Shown: piece by piece, positions 43,708 to 52,407 of the stretch | How the letters are laid out: every line of letters begins with the position of its first letter | How positions within the stretch are numbered: position 1 is the first letter of the stretch | Source of the DNA: Rhodanobacter sp. A1T4 | Lineage (GTDB): Bacteria; Pseudomonadota; Gammaproteobacteria; Xanthomonadales; Rhodanobacteraceae | Assembly (NCBI RefSeq): GCF_014207185.1 | Contig: NZ_JACHCP010000003.1 | Coordinates: 479,238 to 543,237 of the forward strand | Direction: 5' to 3' | Length of the DNA stretch: 64,000 bases | Notes under the pieces: model-generated | Told to the model about the DNA's origin: nothing | Seen by the model: only the letters and a program-made list of their open reading frames with translations | Database searches by the model: none | Position numbers and translations under genes: made by a program

Positions 43708-44657
43708 TGGCCGATGATGTATCGCTGAACACGGCAGCGATGCCGCTGGTCTCCGTGCTGATACCGGCCTTCAACCATGAGCGTTTCGTACAACGCTGTC
43801 TCGATAGTGTGTTGGAAGACCCTTATCCATCCAAGGAGCTCATCATCATCGATGACGGCTCGACCGACAAAACCGCCGAACGAATTGACGATTGGGTGGC
43901 GAAGCATTGCATGGCGCTTCCGATCGAGTACGTGCGCCGTGAGAACAAGGGCGTCGCGGCAACCTTGAACGAATTGGCGGCACGTGCGAACGGAGAATTT
44001 CTACGGTTGGGTGCCAGCGATGACTATCTGCTGCCCGGTGGTCTCGATGCCCAAGTCCGCTATCTGCTGTCGCATCCGTGCAAAGGCGCGGTGATCGGTG
44101 ATTCGGTCGTCGTCGATCCTTACGGAAACAAGATATACGCCAGTGGCATGTGTGATTTGCACGGTGCCAACAAACGTCTTTATCGCTCCGACGAAGGAAT
44201 ACGCCGCGCGGTGATCAGCCAGTGGGCCATCGGCGGTCCCGTCGCCTTGATCAGATCGAACGCACTCGAAACCGTCAATCGCTGGACTGAGGGTTTGCGT
44301 ATTGATGATTGGGATTTCTTCCTGCGTCTGGCGGCGCGCGACGCGCTTGGCTTCATCGATGTCAGTGTCTGCGCCTATCGCCTTCACGAAGCCAATCTGA
44401 GCAAGACCAGAAACGTAGCAACCCGCGTCATGCATCTCGCCGAATCGCGCCAAGTAGCGATACGTTTGGAAAGCTTGTTCGAGGAACCTTACAAGACCTT
44501 GCTCAGGGCGCAGTCCCATTACATCGGTGCCAAGGTCTCGTACTGTGAGAGACGGCTTTGGCCCTTGCTGTTTCACATGATGGTTTATCTGTTGCTGCTG
44601 GTTGCCTCCAAGGTCAGGTTTCCCTCGGTAAGCCATCATGGTCTGGAGGAAGTATGA
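43704..44657 (+). CDS. GT2-family glycosyltransferase
   Basis: The start overlaps wzx as ATGA, giving 317 aa. GT-A motifs are VSVLIPAFNHERFVQRCLDS, ELIIIDDGSTDKTAERIDDW, ENKGVAATLNELAARANGEF and LRLGASDDYLLPGG with the DxD-type SDD. The C-terminal ~60 residues include a hydrophobic stretch (LFHMMVYLLLLVASKV), suggesting membrane association. As the only clear GT in the wzx-wzz block it adds one sugar of the repeat unit; the others must be encoded elsewhere or by the GT4 genes 7 kb downstream. Confidence 0.92.
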   Translation: MMADDVSLNTAAMPLVSVLIPAFNHERFVQRCLDSVLEDPYPSKELIIIDDGSTDKTAERIDDWVAKHCMALPIEYVRRENKGVAATLNELAARANGEFLRLGASDDYLLPGGLDAQVRYLLSHPCKGAVIGDSVVVDPYGNKIYASGMCDLHGANKRLYRSDEGIRRAVISQWAIGGPVALIRSNALETVNRWTEGLRIDDWDFFLRLAARDALGFIDVSVCAYRLHEANLSKTRNVATRVMHLAESRQVAIRLESLFEEPYKTLLRAQSHYIGAKVSYCERRLWPLLFHMMVYLLLLVASKVRFPSVSHHGLEEV

Positions 44658-45844
44658 AACGCTTCCTGCGCCGCCCTTCGACCTATCTTGGGTTTCCCAT
44701 TCTTCTATCCTGTGGGTTTGCGCTGCTCACGTACGATCTGCCGGTCGGTTATCTGGAAGGCGTCCTGCTGCTGGCTTCAGTGTCATTGGCCGTCATGTTG
44801 TTCGATGTACTCGCCGGAGCGTGGCTTCCCTCTAGTGCACAATTTCGTTCGCGCCACTATGCCGGTACGCGCGAATCATTCGTCGCGCTGATTTTTGCGG
44901 CTCTGGTCGTTTTGTTCTGCCTACTCGATATCTCGTTTTTCCCCATTCCGTTGCTCGACAATCCTGCCGCTTATGCCGCGATGGAAAATGGCCGCGAGCA
45001 CGTCCGGCACATCTCGGACATGTGCTGGACGCTTGCTCCGATCGGGCTTCTCTGCGTTAAAAGCAAATGGCTTCGCAACACTCTCATCGCCATTAGTTTT
45101 GTATTTCCGGTGCTGGTGATCGACAGGAACAGAATCTTCGCCACCTTGTTTTCGTTCGCACTCGTTCTCGTCTTGCGAAGAGACGACGCAAAACCGTTGC
45201 CGTGGAAGGCGATTGGCTTTCTCGCCTTTTTGGGCGGCAGTGTTTTCTCGATCTTGGGTGCGCTGCGGTCAGGATCATTGGATGCTATTACGTTGCCTTT
45301 CAGCGCCATGTATCGCGCTGCTCCGGCGGGCGTCAAGTGGCTGCTGCTTTATATCAGCGCCGGCCCGTATAACTTCAGCGCGATGTTGGCCAAGCATTAC
45401 TCGAACGCGAGCTTTCTTATCAATCAAGTGGTCCCCATGAGTGGCTCCGTCGCAACGGCAGGCACAGACATCCCTCTGGATGCATCGACTATCAATGTGG
45501 GATCGGAGTTCTTTCCATTCCTGCTGGCGTTTGGCCCTTTCGGCGCGATGTTTTCGATGTTCGCGTTGTACGCATTGCTGCTTTGGAGCGCGCGGCGTCT
45601 CTTTCCAACAGTCTCGTTGTTTTCCCTGCTGATTTTCTTGCGCGTTTCCTATGTATGCGTGATGTCGCCTTTTGCACCGCAGGCATTCACCTGGACGAAC
45701 GTTGGCTTTATTGGCTTGTGCCTTTTGATGCAGGTTCTGGCGTCATGGCTGCCTGACCGAACAGCGCGGAATCGGGTATCCGACGGTCATGCCGATGTGA
45801 ACGCGATCACCGATAGAGACATGTTTTCGCCACTTTCCCAATGA
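44654..45844 (+). CDS. wzy: Wzy-like O-antigen/EPS polymerase
   Basis: An ATGA overlap with the GT2 gene and a GGAGG fix the start at 44654 (396 aa). About ten hydrophobic segments with a long periplasmic-type loop (LRSGSLDAITLPFSAMYRAA, then YSNASFLINQVVPMSGSVAT) fit the oligosaccharide-polymerase fold. Wzy proteins have little sequence conservation; the call rests on topology and on placement between wzx and wzz. Confidence 0.8.
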   Translation: MKRFLRRPSTYLGFPILLSCGFALLTYDLPVGYLEGVLLLASVSLAVMLFDVLAGAWLPSSAQFRSRHYAGTRESFVALIFAALVVLFCLLDISFFPIPLLDNPAAYAAMENGREHVRHISDMCWTLAPIGLLCVKSKWLRNTLIAISFVFPVLVIDRNRIFATLFSFALVLVLRRDDAKPLPWKAIGFLAFLGGSVFSILGALRSGSLDAITLPFSAMYRAAPAGVKWLLLYISAGPYNFSAMLAKHYSNASFLINQVVPMSGSVATAGTDIPLDASTINVGSEFFPFLLAFGPFGAMFSMFALYALLLWSARRLFPTVSLFSLLIFLRVSYVCVMSPFAPQAFTWTNVGFIGLCLLMQVLASWLPDRTARNRVSDGHADVNAITDRDMFSPLSQ

Positions 45845-45853
45845 GTCAAAATT

Positions 45854-46693
45854 ATGCAACGAGATGAGATTTATCTGATCGACATGTATCGAATTTTCGT
45901 CCGCGAGCGGCGATGGTTTGTGGGCGGGTTGGTTTTTGTCCTTGCCTGTACATTCGCGTTTACGCATGTCGTGAAACCCCAGTGGCAAGCAACCGCCTGG
46001 ATACAGATCGGGCAGGTGGGGCAGGTCTTGACGGGTCAAGATCCAAAGGTTGAACCGTTGCTGCGGGTTATCGAGCGTCTGCAATTGGTGCCGTTCGAAA
46101 ACGACATCATGAAAAGCATTGGCTATTCACCGACTACGCCCGAGGCACAGCTCTTTCGCGCGAGTCTGAAATTGGAGCCGTTGCCTTATGAAGGTCCTCT
46201 GGTCCGGTTAACCGTTCGTGGGAAATCGCCGCAACAGGCTCGCCAATTTGCTGAGGCAACGGTCACTCAGCTGCGGGCAGTCCACCGGCAGATTGAAGCG
46301 GTGCCGCTCGCGCTGGCTCGCGCACGTCTTGATCAAGCTCAGGCCGATCTGGCGAGTGCCGTTGCCGATCGGGACCGGTTGGTGCAAACCGCGACTTCAA
46401 AAGACAAGGATGGTACGAAAAGCGAAAGCAATTCAGGTTCTTTAGCAAGTGTACTTTTGGCCAAAAAGGACGAAGAAATTCGAGACTTGCGACAGGCAAG
46501 GGACGATCTCATCGCTCGCCTCAGTACGACGTATACCTATGAAACATCGATGATGTGGCCTGTCTATGTACCCGATAACCAGGTGTTCCCGAACATCACC
46601 TTGATGTGGGGTATCGGCTTCGTGTTGGGCGCCTGTCTGGGGGCGTTTGCAGCCATAGCGAGAAATGCAGTGAGGCGCCGGAAGCAGATGTAG
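45854..46693 (+). CDS. wzz: Wzz-type chain-length determinant (polysaccharide co-polymerase)
   Basis: The 279 aa protein has the Wzz N-terminus (EIYLIDMYRIFVRERRWFVG, TM1 about 22-40), a periplasmic domain with a helical coiled region (~140-220: RLDQAQADLASAVADRDRLV), and TM2 (TLMWGIGFVLGACLGAFAAI) near the C-terminus with a basic tail. The Pro-rich PVYVPDNQVFPNITLM before TM2 corresponds to the family's proline-rich motif. It lacks the BY-kinase domain of EPS co-polymerases, so it is closer to class 1 (O-antigen-like). Confidence 0.88.
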   Translation: MQRDEIYLIDMYRIFVRERRWFVGGLVFVLACTFAFTHVVKPQWQATAWIQIGQVGQVLTGQDPKVEPLLRVIERLQLVPFENDIMKSIGYSPTTPEAQLFRASLKLEPLPYEGPLVRLTVRGKSPQQARQFAEATVTQLRAVHRQIEAVPLALARARLDQAQADLASAVADRDRLVQTATSKDKDGTKSESNSGSLASVLLAKKDEEIRDLRQARDDLIARLSTTYTYETSMMWPVYVPDNQVFPNITLMWGIGFVLGACLGAFAAIARNAVRRRKQM

Positions 46694-46718
46694 TTCGCAT
46701 CCATCCGCCGCGGCGGGT

Positions 46719-46811
46719 ATGGCGGTCGAGTCATCTTTGATGAATGAGCTCGGATATTCATTCGGCACTCCACTCAACCAAATTGGCCATTTCAGGCACT
46801 CACCGACATGA
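46719..46811 (+). CDS. Possible 30-residue peptide ahead of the biosynthetic cluster
   Basis: An ATG-TGA frame encodes MAVESSLMNELGYSFGTPLN plus ten residues (QIGHFRHSPT). It lies in the 218-bp gap directly before the first methyltransferase of the radical SAM cluster. The ribosome-binding site is weak and no RiPP leader class is recognisable. I list it only because no precursor has been found for that cluster; it may be chance. Confidence 0.15.
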   Translation: MAVESSLMNELGYSFGTPLNQIGHFRHSPT

Positions 46812-46911
46812 GCTGACGGAAATGTCGTTAACAGCGCGGAGGCCGGTCCGCGCTTTGCAGCGAAAGTCTCGGCGAATTTAAGTGCTGCGTTTCGGTGCAG
46901 CGGAGATCGAT

Positions 46912-47793
46912 ATGAGTGGGCAGCAGGTTGAAGCTAGTCAGAAAGAGATGTCTGCCTGGAGCGTTCGCAGGCAAGGAATGGGTACACCTTTAGATGAGGG
47001 ACAGTTACTCGAGACACAGCACGCTTTTGACAGCGTAGCCGCCGACTATGACGGTCCACGAGGTAATAACGAGCTGATCCAGCGCATGCGGCTCGCCATG
47101 TGGGATGCCGTGTACAGTGAGCTGCAGCCCGAATCTCGACTGCTCGACCTGGGTTGTGGCACTGGCATCGATGCGCTCGAATTCGCAAAACGAGGCCATG
47201 AGGTCGTTGCCACCGATTGGTCGCCGCAGATGGTCGAGCGCACACGGGCTCGTGCCGCGGATGCGGGTATGGAGTCGCGTGTCAGCGCGGCGCACCTTGG
47301 CATCCAGCAACTCGATAAGCTCGATGATACATTCGACGTCATCTATTCGAATTTTGGGCCGCTGAATTGCGCGCCGGATCTCGGCGCGGTCGCGGCCGAA
47401 TGCGCGCGCCTGCTCCGACCCGGCGGTCGATTGGTTTTTTCAGTGATGGGTCGACTCTGTCCCTGGGAGCTGGGGCACTATGCCTTGCGGGGTCGTTTCA
47501 AGCGGGCGGCGGTACGGGCTGCGCGCGGTGCGACGGCGGTGGGAATGAATCGCCGTACGATCTGGACTTATTACTATTTCCCGCGCGAGTTCTACAGCGC
47601 GTTCGCCGAGCACTTTTCGTTGGAGAGCTATCGCGGACTGAGCTTGTTCATGCCGCCGCCTTATCTGGTGGACTACTACCGACGCCGTCGCCACTGGTGC
47701 GACCGTCTGGGACGGTTGGACGATCGCTGGGGCGCGCTGCCGCTACTTCGCGATATGGGCGACCATTTCCTGATCGTGATGCGGCGGCCCTGA
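46912..47793 (+). CDS. Class I SAM-dependent methyltransferase
   Basis: Start at 46912 behind GGAG (293 aa). The Rossmann motif I is SRLLDLGCGTGIDALEFA (residues ~75-92), motif II VVATDWSPQMVERTRARA, motif IV FDVIYSNFGPLN and post-motif LLRPGGRLVFSVMGRL. The C-terminal third (YYYFPREFYSAFAEHFSLES, YLVDYYRRRRHWCDRLG) is longer than usual and probably shapes substrate binding. It opens a five-gene plus-strand block with an amidohydrolase, another methyltransferase, a radical SAM protein and two GT4 enzymes, implying methylation of a small molecule or glycan. Confidence 0.9.
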   Translation: MSGQQVEASQKEMSAWSVRRQGMGTPLDEGQLLETQHAFDSVAADYDGPRGNNELIQRMRLAMWDAVYSELQPESRLLDLGCGTGIDALEFAKRGHEVVATDWSPQMVERTRARAADAGMESRVSAAHLGIQQLDKLDDTFDVIYSNFGPLNCAPDLGAVAAECARLLRPGGRLVFSVMGRLCPWELGHYALRGRFKRAAVRAARGATAVGMNRRTIWTYYYFPREFYSAFAEHFSLESYRGLSLFMPPPYLVDYYRRRRHWCDRLGRLDDRWGALPLLRDMGDHFLIVMRRP

Positions 47794-47797
47794 GTTC

Positions 47798-49027
47798 ATG
47801 GAACTTCTCCAAGCCGCGATGGATGTCACGTTATGCCGTGCCATCACGATGGCGCCAGACGGCCTCACTCGCGTGCCGCTGCCGATCAGGGCAGGGCGGA
47901 TCGGTTCGTCGCTGGCTGCGCGGGCCTATCGATTTGATCTCCGAGAGCACCTGATCTTTCCCGGCCTGATCAATGCGCACGATCATCTGCACATCAATGC
48001 CGTGCCGCCGTTGGACGCAGGCGCGCCATTCCCCAACAGCTACGCCTGGATCAACGCGTTTCAAGCGCACTTCGAGGAGCCCGCCGTCAGTGCCGCGCTA
48101 AGTGTGCCGAAGGCTTTGCGGATGCGGCACGGCGCACTGAAGAACTTGCTCGCCGGCACAACTTGCGTGGCACATCACGATCCATGGCACCCCGCGTTTG
48201 ACGCATCGGATTTTCCGGTCGCGCTGCTGCGCGATTACGGCTGGAGCTATGCGTTGGGCTGGCCGGAGTATGGCCCGCCGGCTCAGCAGAGCTTTGCCGC
48301 CACGCCAGCGGAACGACCCTGGATGATTCACCTGGCCGAGGGTACCGACGTCACCGCCCAGGCGGAACTGGCACAGCTGGACCACATGGGATGTCTGGCG
48401 GCGAACAGCGTGCTGATTCATGGCGTGGGTCTGCGCGAGCAAGATGTCGATCGCGTGATTGCCGCCGGTGCCGCAGTGGTCTGGTGTGCGGCCAGCAACC
48501 GCGCCTTGCTCGGGCAATCGCTTGATCCGCGGCGTCTGTGTGAAGCCGGCCGCCTTGCGCTGGGCACCGACTCGCGGCTTAGCGGAGCGCGTGATCTGCT
48601 CGAAGAAATGCACGGTATCGCGACTCGTGGCGAGCTCAACCACAAGCAGCTGCTGGAACTGGTCACGACACAGGCCGCCCGCATCTTGCGTCTGCCTTTG
48701 CGCGGCAGCCTTGCGCCGGGTTCACGAGCGGACCTGGTAATTGTCGAGGATCGCGGCGGCGAGGAGCAGAGCCTGGTGGGCATTCAACGCAGCCACATTC
48801 GCGCCGTGGTCCGGGACGGCATTCCATGGATCGCCGATCCGGATTTCGCCGAGTGGTTTGCGATCACCGGCATGGACCCCGTGCCAGTGATGTTGGACGG
48901 TAGACCCAAGCTGATGGCCCGGTCGCTTGCCGAACCGGCACTGGTCGCGCTTGAACCTGGGCTCGAACTGATCCCTGATCGAAGCGAGCGGAAGCATGAT
49001 CTTGCCATCGAAGTTCAGTGCAGCTGA
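47798..49027 (+). CDS. Amidohydrolase-superfamily metal-dependent hydrolase/deaminase
   Basis: The 409 aa protein has the TIM-barrel amidohydrolase ligands: FPGLINAHDHLHINAV (His61/His63/His65), HLAEGTDV (His178), VLIHGVGL (His208) and LALGTDSRLSGARDLLEE (Asp258). It closes with the small beta-sandwich domain motif LAPGSRADLVIVE. The overall pattern is that of the Atz/Trz/SsnA/MtaD group, which hydrolyse C-N or C-Cl bonds on heterocycles or nucleosides. The stop shares one base with the next methyltransferase start. In this cluster it may deaminate or open a ring in the product; substrate unknown. Confidence 0.85.
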   Translation: MELLQAAMDVTLCRAITMAPDGLTRVPLPIRAGRIGSSLAARAYRFDLREHLIFPGLINAHDHLHINAVPPLDAGAPFPNSYAWINAFQAHFEEPAVSAALSVPKALRMRHGALKNLLAGTTCVAHHDPWHPAFDASDFPVALLRDYGWSYALGWPEYGPPAQQSFAATPAERPWMIHLAEGTDVTAQAELAQLDHMGCLAANSVLIHGVGLREQDVDRVIAAGAAVVWCAASNRALLGQSLDPRRLCEAGRLALGTDSRLSGARDLLEEMHGIATRGELNHKQLLELVTTQAARILRLPLRGSLAPGSRADLVIVEDRGGEEQSLVGIQRSHIRAVVRDGIPWIADPDFAEWFAITGMDPVPVMLDGRPKLMARSLAEPALVALEPGLELIPDRSERKHDLAIEVQCS

Positions 49028-49755
49028 TGTCACGCCTCCCGATCCTTGAACCCGCAGAGGCATACGCCTTATGGGCGCCCAGCTATCCGGCGCACGCGCA
49101 CAATCCGGTCATGCAGGCGGAAGAGCGCGCCATGCTCGGGTTGATGCCGACGGAGCTCGGAGAACTTGCCATGCTCGACGCTGGCTGTGGCAGTGGACGC
49201 TACATGCTGCATGCGCTGCGGCGCGGCGCGGCGCGGGTGAGTGGCGTGGATCTTTCGCCGGCGATGCTGGATCGCGCCTGCACAGAGCTGGGTGGATTTC
49301 AGCATGACGCCAAGGTCGAGCTGATGCTGGGCAGTCTGGACGCCCTACCGGTGCCGGACGCCTCAGTAGACCTAACGGTTTGCAGTCTGGTCATTGGACA
49401 TCTTGAAAGTCTGGAGCCGGCGCTGGCCGAACTGCGTCGGGTGACCCGGCCGGGTGGCAGGGTGCTGTGCAGCGACGTACATCCGATCGGTCATGCGCTT
49501 GGTTGGCTGCGCGATTTCAAATCCGCCGGGCGGCACTACGCCGTGCGACATACGCAGCACCTCTACAGCCATTGGCATGCTGCCTGTGCAGCGCTGGGGC
49601 TTGATGTCGAGCGCGTGCTGGAACCCATGCTGGATCCAGCCGACATCCCTGTCGGTGCACACTTTGATCCTGTCGCGCTCGACGTTCCCGTCGCACTGGT
49701 GTTTCAGCTGCGGCGCGCGCCCGGATTTTCCTTGGTTACCGATCGATGCCCATGA
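49027..49755 (+). CDS. Class I SAM-dependent methyltransferase
   Basis: Start at 49027, one-base overlap with the amidohydrolase stop (242 aa). Methyltransf_11 pattern: LAMLDAGCGSGRYMLHALRR (motif I, residues 48-67), ARVSGVDLSPAMLDRACTEL, VDLTVCSLVIGHLESLEPAL, ELRRVTRPGGRVLCSDVHP. Unrelated in detail to the methyltransferase two genes upstream, so the product probably carries two different methylations. Confidence 0.92.
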   Translation: MSRLPILEPAEAYALWAPSYPAHAHNPVMQAEERAMLGLMPTELGELAMLDAGCGSGRYMLHALRRGAARVSGVDLSPAMLDRACTELGGFQHDAKVELMLGSLDALPVPDASVDLTVCSLVIGHLESLEPALAELRRVTRPGGRVLCSDVHPIGHALGWLRDFKSAGRHYAVRHTQHLYSHWHAACAALGLDVERVLEPMLDPADIPVGAHFDPVALDVPVALVFQLRRAPGFSLVTDRCP

Positions 49756-51266
49756 CACGCCTGCCTCAAACATTGCTGATCAATCCGACCATCACTTCGC
49801 GATCGAGTGCGCGGTTTCCGCTATCGCTTCTGCATCTCGCGGCGGCACTGGATCAAAGCGGCAACAGCACGATTATCGATGGCAACGTCGACCGCGACGT
49901 CATCGGCGCAACCATGCACGCGATGGAACAGAACGCGTTCGATGCCGTGGGCATCAGCGTGATGGGAGGGCCGCAGATTGCACCATCCATCGACGTGTCC
50001 AAAGCGATACGCGAGCGCTATCCGGCGATACCGATCATCTGGGGCGGCTATTTCCCGACGCTCTACACGGACACGGCGCTGGTGGCGCCGTACGTCGATT
50101 ACGCGATTCGCGGCCAGGCCGAGGAAAGCTTGCCCGAGCTGATTGCCGCGTTGACTGGCCCGGCAGTACCCGATCTGGCGAAGATTGGAAGCCTGTCGTG
50201 GAAGCACGACGGTGTGGTCATGCATAACCCGAATCGCCGTTTCACGCTCGGCGACAGCGGGCTGGTGTTGCCTTACGACAAGCTCGGCGACCCGCGGCGC
50301 TATCTGGCGCGCACCTTTCTCGGTCGCCGTACCGTCGCTCACCAGGCGGCCATTGGTTGTCGGTTTCGCTGCACCTTCTGTGGCGTTGCCGCCATGTTTG
50401 GTGGTACGACGGTGCTACCCGCCGTGGCAAGGCTCGAGCGCGACCTGCGCTATCTCAAATACGAGCTCGGCGCCGATTCCGTCCAGTTCTTCGACCACAA
50501 TTTCTTCGACCGCGAACAGGACATGATCCCGCTGCTGGAAGTGATGGCGAAACTCGAGATGCCATGGTGGTGTTATGCGCGCTCGGATGCGCTACTGGGC
50601 CTGTCGGAGAGTACGTGGAAACTGGTGCGCAAGAGTCGGCTGCGAATGGCGTACATCGGCGCGGAATCGCCGAGCGGCCAGATGCTCAAGGAAATCCGCA
50701 AGGGCACGCGGCCCGACCAGACACTGGAAGTGGCTGAACTGTGTCGACGCAACGGCGTCATTCCCGAGATGTCCTTCATGGTTGCGCCGCCTGAGAACAC
50801 GGAAGAAGAAACCGAGTTGACCTTCGAGTTCATCCGCGATCTCAAGCGGATCAATCCGGAGTCGGAGATCATCGTCTACATCTACACGCCGCTGCCGGAA
50901 AGCAGCAAGCACGAAAAGGATCGCAACAAGCGGCCCGGGATGGCACTGCTCGACCTCAACGGTGAACCCGTGGTTTTTCCGAAAACGCCCGAAGAGTGGA
51001 TGGAGCCGCGGTGGGTCGACTACGCTTGCCACGCCGACGCGCCCTGGCTTACCGACAAGCTGCGTCGGCGCATCCTCGACTTTGTGACGGTGCTGCGCTG
51101 TCGCTTCCCGACAGTGCAGGACTTGCGGTCGCCGCCATGGACCAAACGCAGCCTCAGTGCGATGGCCAGTTGGCGCTATCGTCAGCGCAGGTACGACCGA
51201 CCGTGGGAACTGAATCTGGCTAACCGACTCGTACGCCTGCGCATGCCGCAGGTATCTGGCCTCTAG
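49752..51266 (+). CDS. B12-binding-domain radical SAM protein
   Basis: The start overlaps the methyltransferase stop as ATGA (504 aa). The N-terminal domain (about 7-140) is B12-binding-like: TLLINPTITSRSSARFPLSL, FDAVGISVMGGPQIAPSI, IPIIWGGYFPTLYTDTAL. The radical SAM motif is AIGCRFRCTFCGVA (Cys203, Cys207, Cys210 for 4Fe-4S), followed by SVQFFDHNFFD and the IGAESPSGQMLKEIRKGT strand. B12-rSAM enzymes methylate unactivated carbons or catalyse ring rearrangements. The canonical DxHxxG of B12 'base-off' binding is not evident, so cobalamin use is uncertain. Confidence 0.92.
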   Translation: MTRLPQTLLINPTITSRSSARFPLSLLHLAAALDQSGNSTIIDGNVDRDVIGATMHAMEQNAFDAVGISVMGGPQIAPSIDVSKAIRERYPAIPIIWGGYFPTLYTDTALVAPYVDYAIRGQAEESLPELIAALTGPAVPDLAKIGSLSWKHDGVVMHNPNRRFTLGDSGLVLPYDKLGDPRRYLARTFLGRRTVAHQAAIGCRFRCTFCGVAAMFGGTTVLPAVARLERDLRYLKYELGADSVQFFDHNFFDREQDMIPLLEVMAKLEMPWWCYARSDALLGLSESTWKLVRKSRLRMAYIGAESPSGQMLKEIRKGTRPDQTLEVAELCRRNGVIPEMSFMVAPPENTEEETELTFEFIRDLKRINPESEIIVYIYTPLPESSKHEKDRNKRPGMALLDLNGEPVVFPKTPEEWMEPRWVDYACHADAPWLTDKLRRRILDFVTVLRCRFPTVQDLRSPPWTKRSLSAMASWRYRQRRYDRPWELNLANRLVRLRMPQVSGL

Positions 51267-51270
51267 ATCC

Positions 51271-52407
51271 ATGCCGGCATTGCATGTTGCACAGATCAAT
51301 TTTCAGCTCGTTCCGGATGGCCTCGCACCCGGGGAAATCTTTGAAAAATGGCCTTCCATGGTCGATATCGCTGAAGTGGCCCTCTGTTCCGGAGCGCGGA
51401 TTTCGGTGATCCAGGCGGCGCCGTATGCGGAGAAAATCACGCGTAACGGCATCGATTATCACTTCATCGATGTCAGTGGAAAGCTGGCAGCAACCCATCG
51501 TGGCCGTTCTTTCGCCAGTCTGCTTGATTCAATAAAGGCAGACATTTTGCACGTGCATGGTCTGCGGTTTGTCGAAGACGCATTTGCCATTGCGCAATGC
51601 CTGCCCGAGTTGTCGATCATCATCCAGGACCATGCCGACCGACCGCCGCCCTGGTGGCGGCGGTCGCAGTGGCGGCGCTGGTATACGGCCGCCTCAGGCA
51701 TCGTCTTCACCGCACCGGAGCTCGCGCTGCCTTTCACCACCATAGGCATGTTCGCGCCGCGGACGCAGTTGTTCACGGTTCCCGAATCCAGCACAGGCTT
51801 TGTCATGGGCAGCAATGCCATCGCCCGCGCGGAGACCGGGCTTCACGGCAACCCCTGCGTATTGTGGGTAGGGCATTTGAACGCCGGCAAGGACCCATTG
51901 GTCGTGCTGGACGGCATAGCCAAAGCCATGCCTAGCTTGCCCGGGTTGCAATTGTGGTGTGCCTTCGGAAATGCGCCTCTGCTTGCCGAGGTTCAAACGC
52001 GTATAGAGCGCGACCGATGGCTTGCCGGGCGCGTACATCTTCTGGGATGCGTCCCGCACGCACGCATTGAGCAATTGATGCAGGCCGCGGATCTGTTCGT
52101 CTCGGGCAGCCACAGGGAGAGCTGCGGATACGCGCTGCTGGAAGCGCTGGCTTGTGGCGTGGCCCCGGTGGTTACCGATATACCGTCATTTCGCATACTG
52201 ACTGGCGAGGGTTCTATCGGGGCGCTGTGGCCTCGCGGTGACGCAGGTCGATTGGCCGAGGCGCTGGTCACCACAGCGAAAAACCCGCCGACACGGCAAC
52301 AGGTGCGCGCGCACTTCGACGCTGAGCTGTCATTCACCGCCGTGGGTCGACGTTGGGCTGGCGTGTATGCGCAAGTCATCGAAAACCATGCACGGAGGAT
52401 ACGGTGA
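51271..52407 (+). CDS. GT4-family glycosyltransferase
   Basis: The 378 aa protein has a GT-B layout: an N-terminal domain with ADILHVHGLRFVEDAFAIAQ and a C-terminal domain with CVLWVGHLNAGKDPLVVLDG, VHLLGCVPHARIEQLMQAAD, and the donor-site LFVSGSHRESCGYALLEALACG (E-x7-E pattern). It is co-oriented and coupled (GTGA) with a second GT4 gene. Both sit right after the radical SAM gene, suggesting glycosylation of the cluster's product. Confidence 0.9.
   Translation: MPALHVAQINFQLVPDGLAPGEIFEKWPSMVDIAEVALCSGARISVIQAAPYAEKITRNGIDYHFIDVSGKLAATHRGRSFASLLDSIKADILHVHGLRFVEDAFAIAQCLPELSIIIQDHADRPPPWWRRSQWRRWYTAASGIVFTAPELALPFTTIGMFAPRTQLFTVPESSTGFVMGSNAIARAETGLHGNPCVLWVGHLNAGKDPLVVLDGIAKAMPSLPGLQLWCAFGNAPLLAEVQTRIERDRWLAGRVHLLGCVPHARIEQLMQAADLFVSGSHRESCGYALLEALACGVAPVVTDIPSFRILTGEGSIGALWPRGDAGRLAEALVTTAKNPPTRQQVRAHFDAELSFTAVGRRWAGVYAQVIENHARRIR

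Noticed and set aside
46719..46811. The 30-residue frame as a lasso-peptide precursor
   Set aside because: There is no YxxPxL leader motif, no Thr at -2, and no Asp/Glu at position 7-9 after a Gly1, and cyclase genes are missing.
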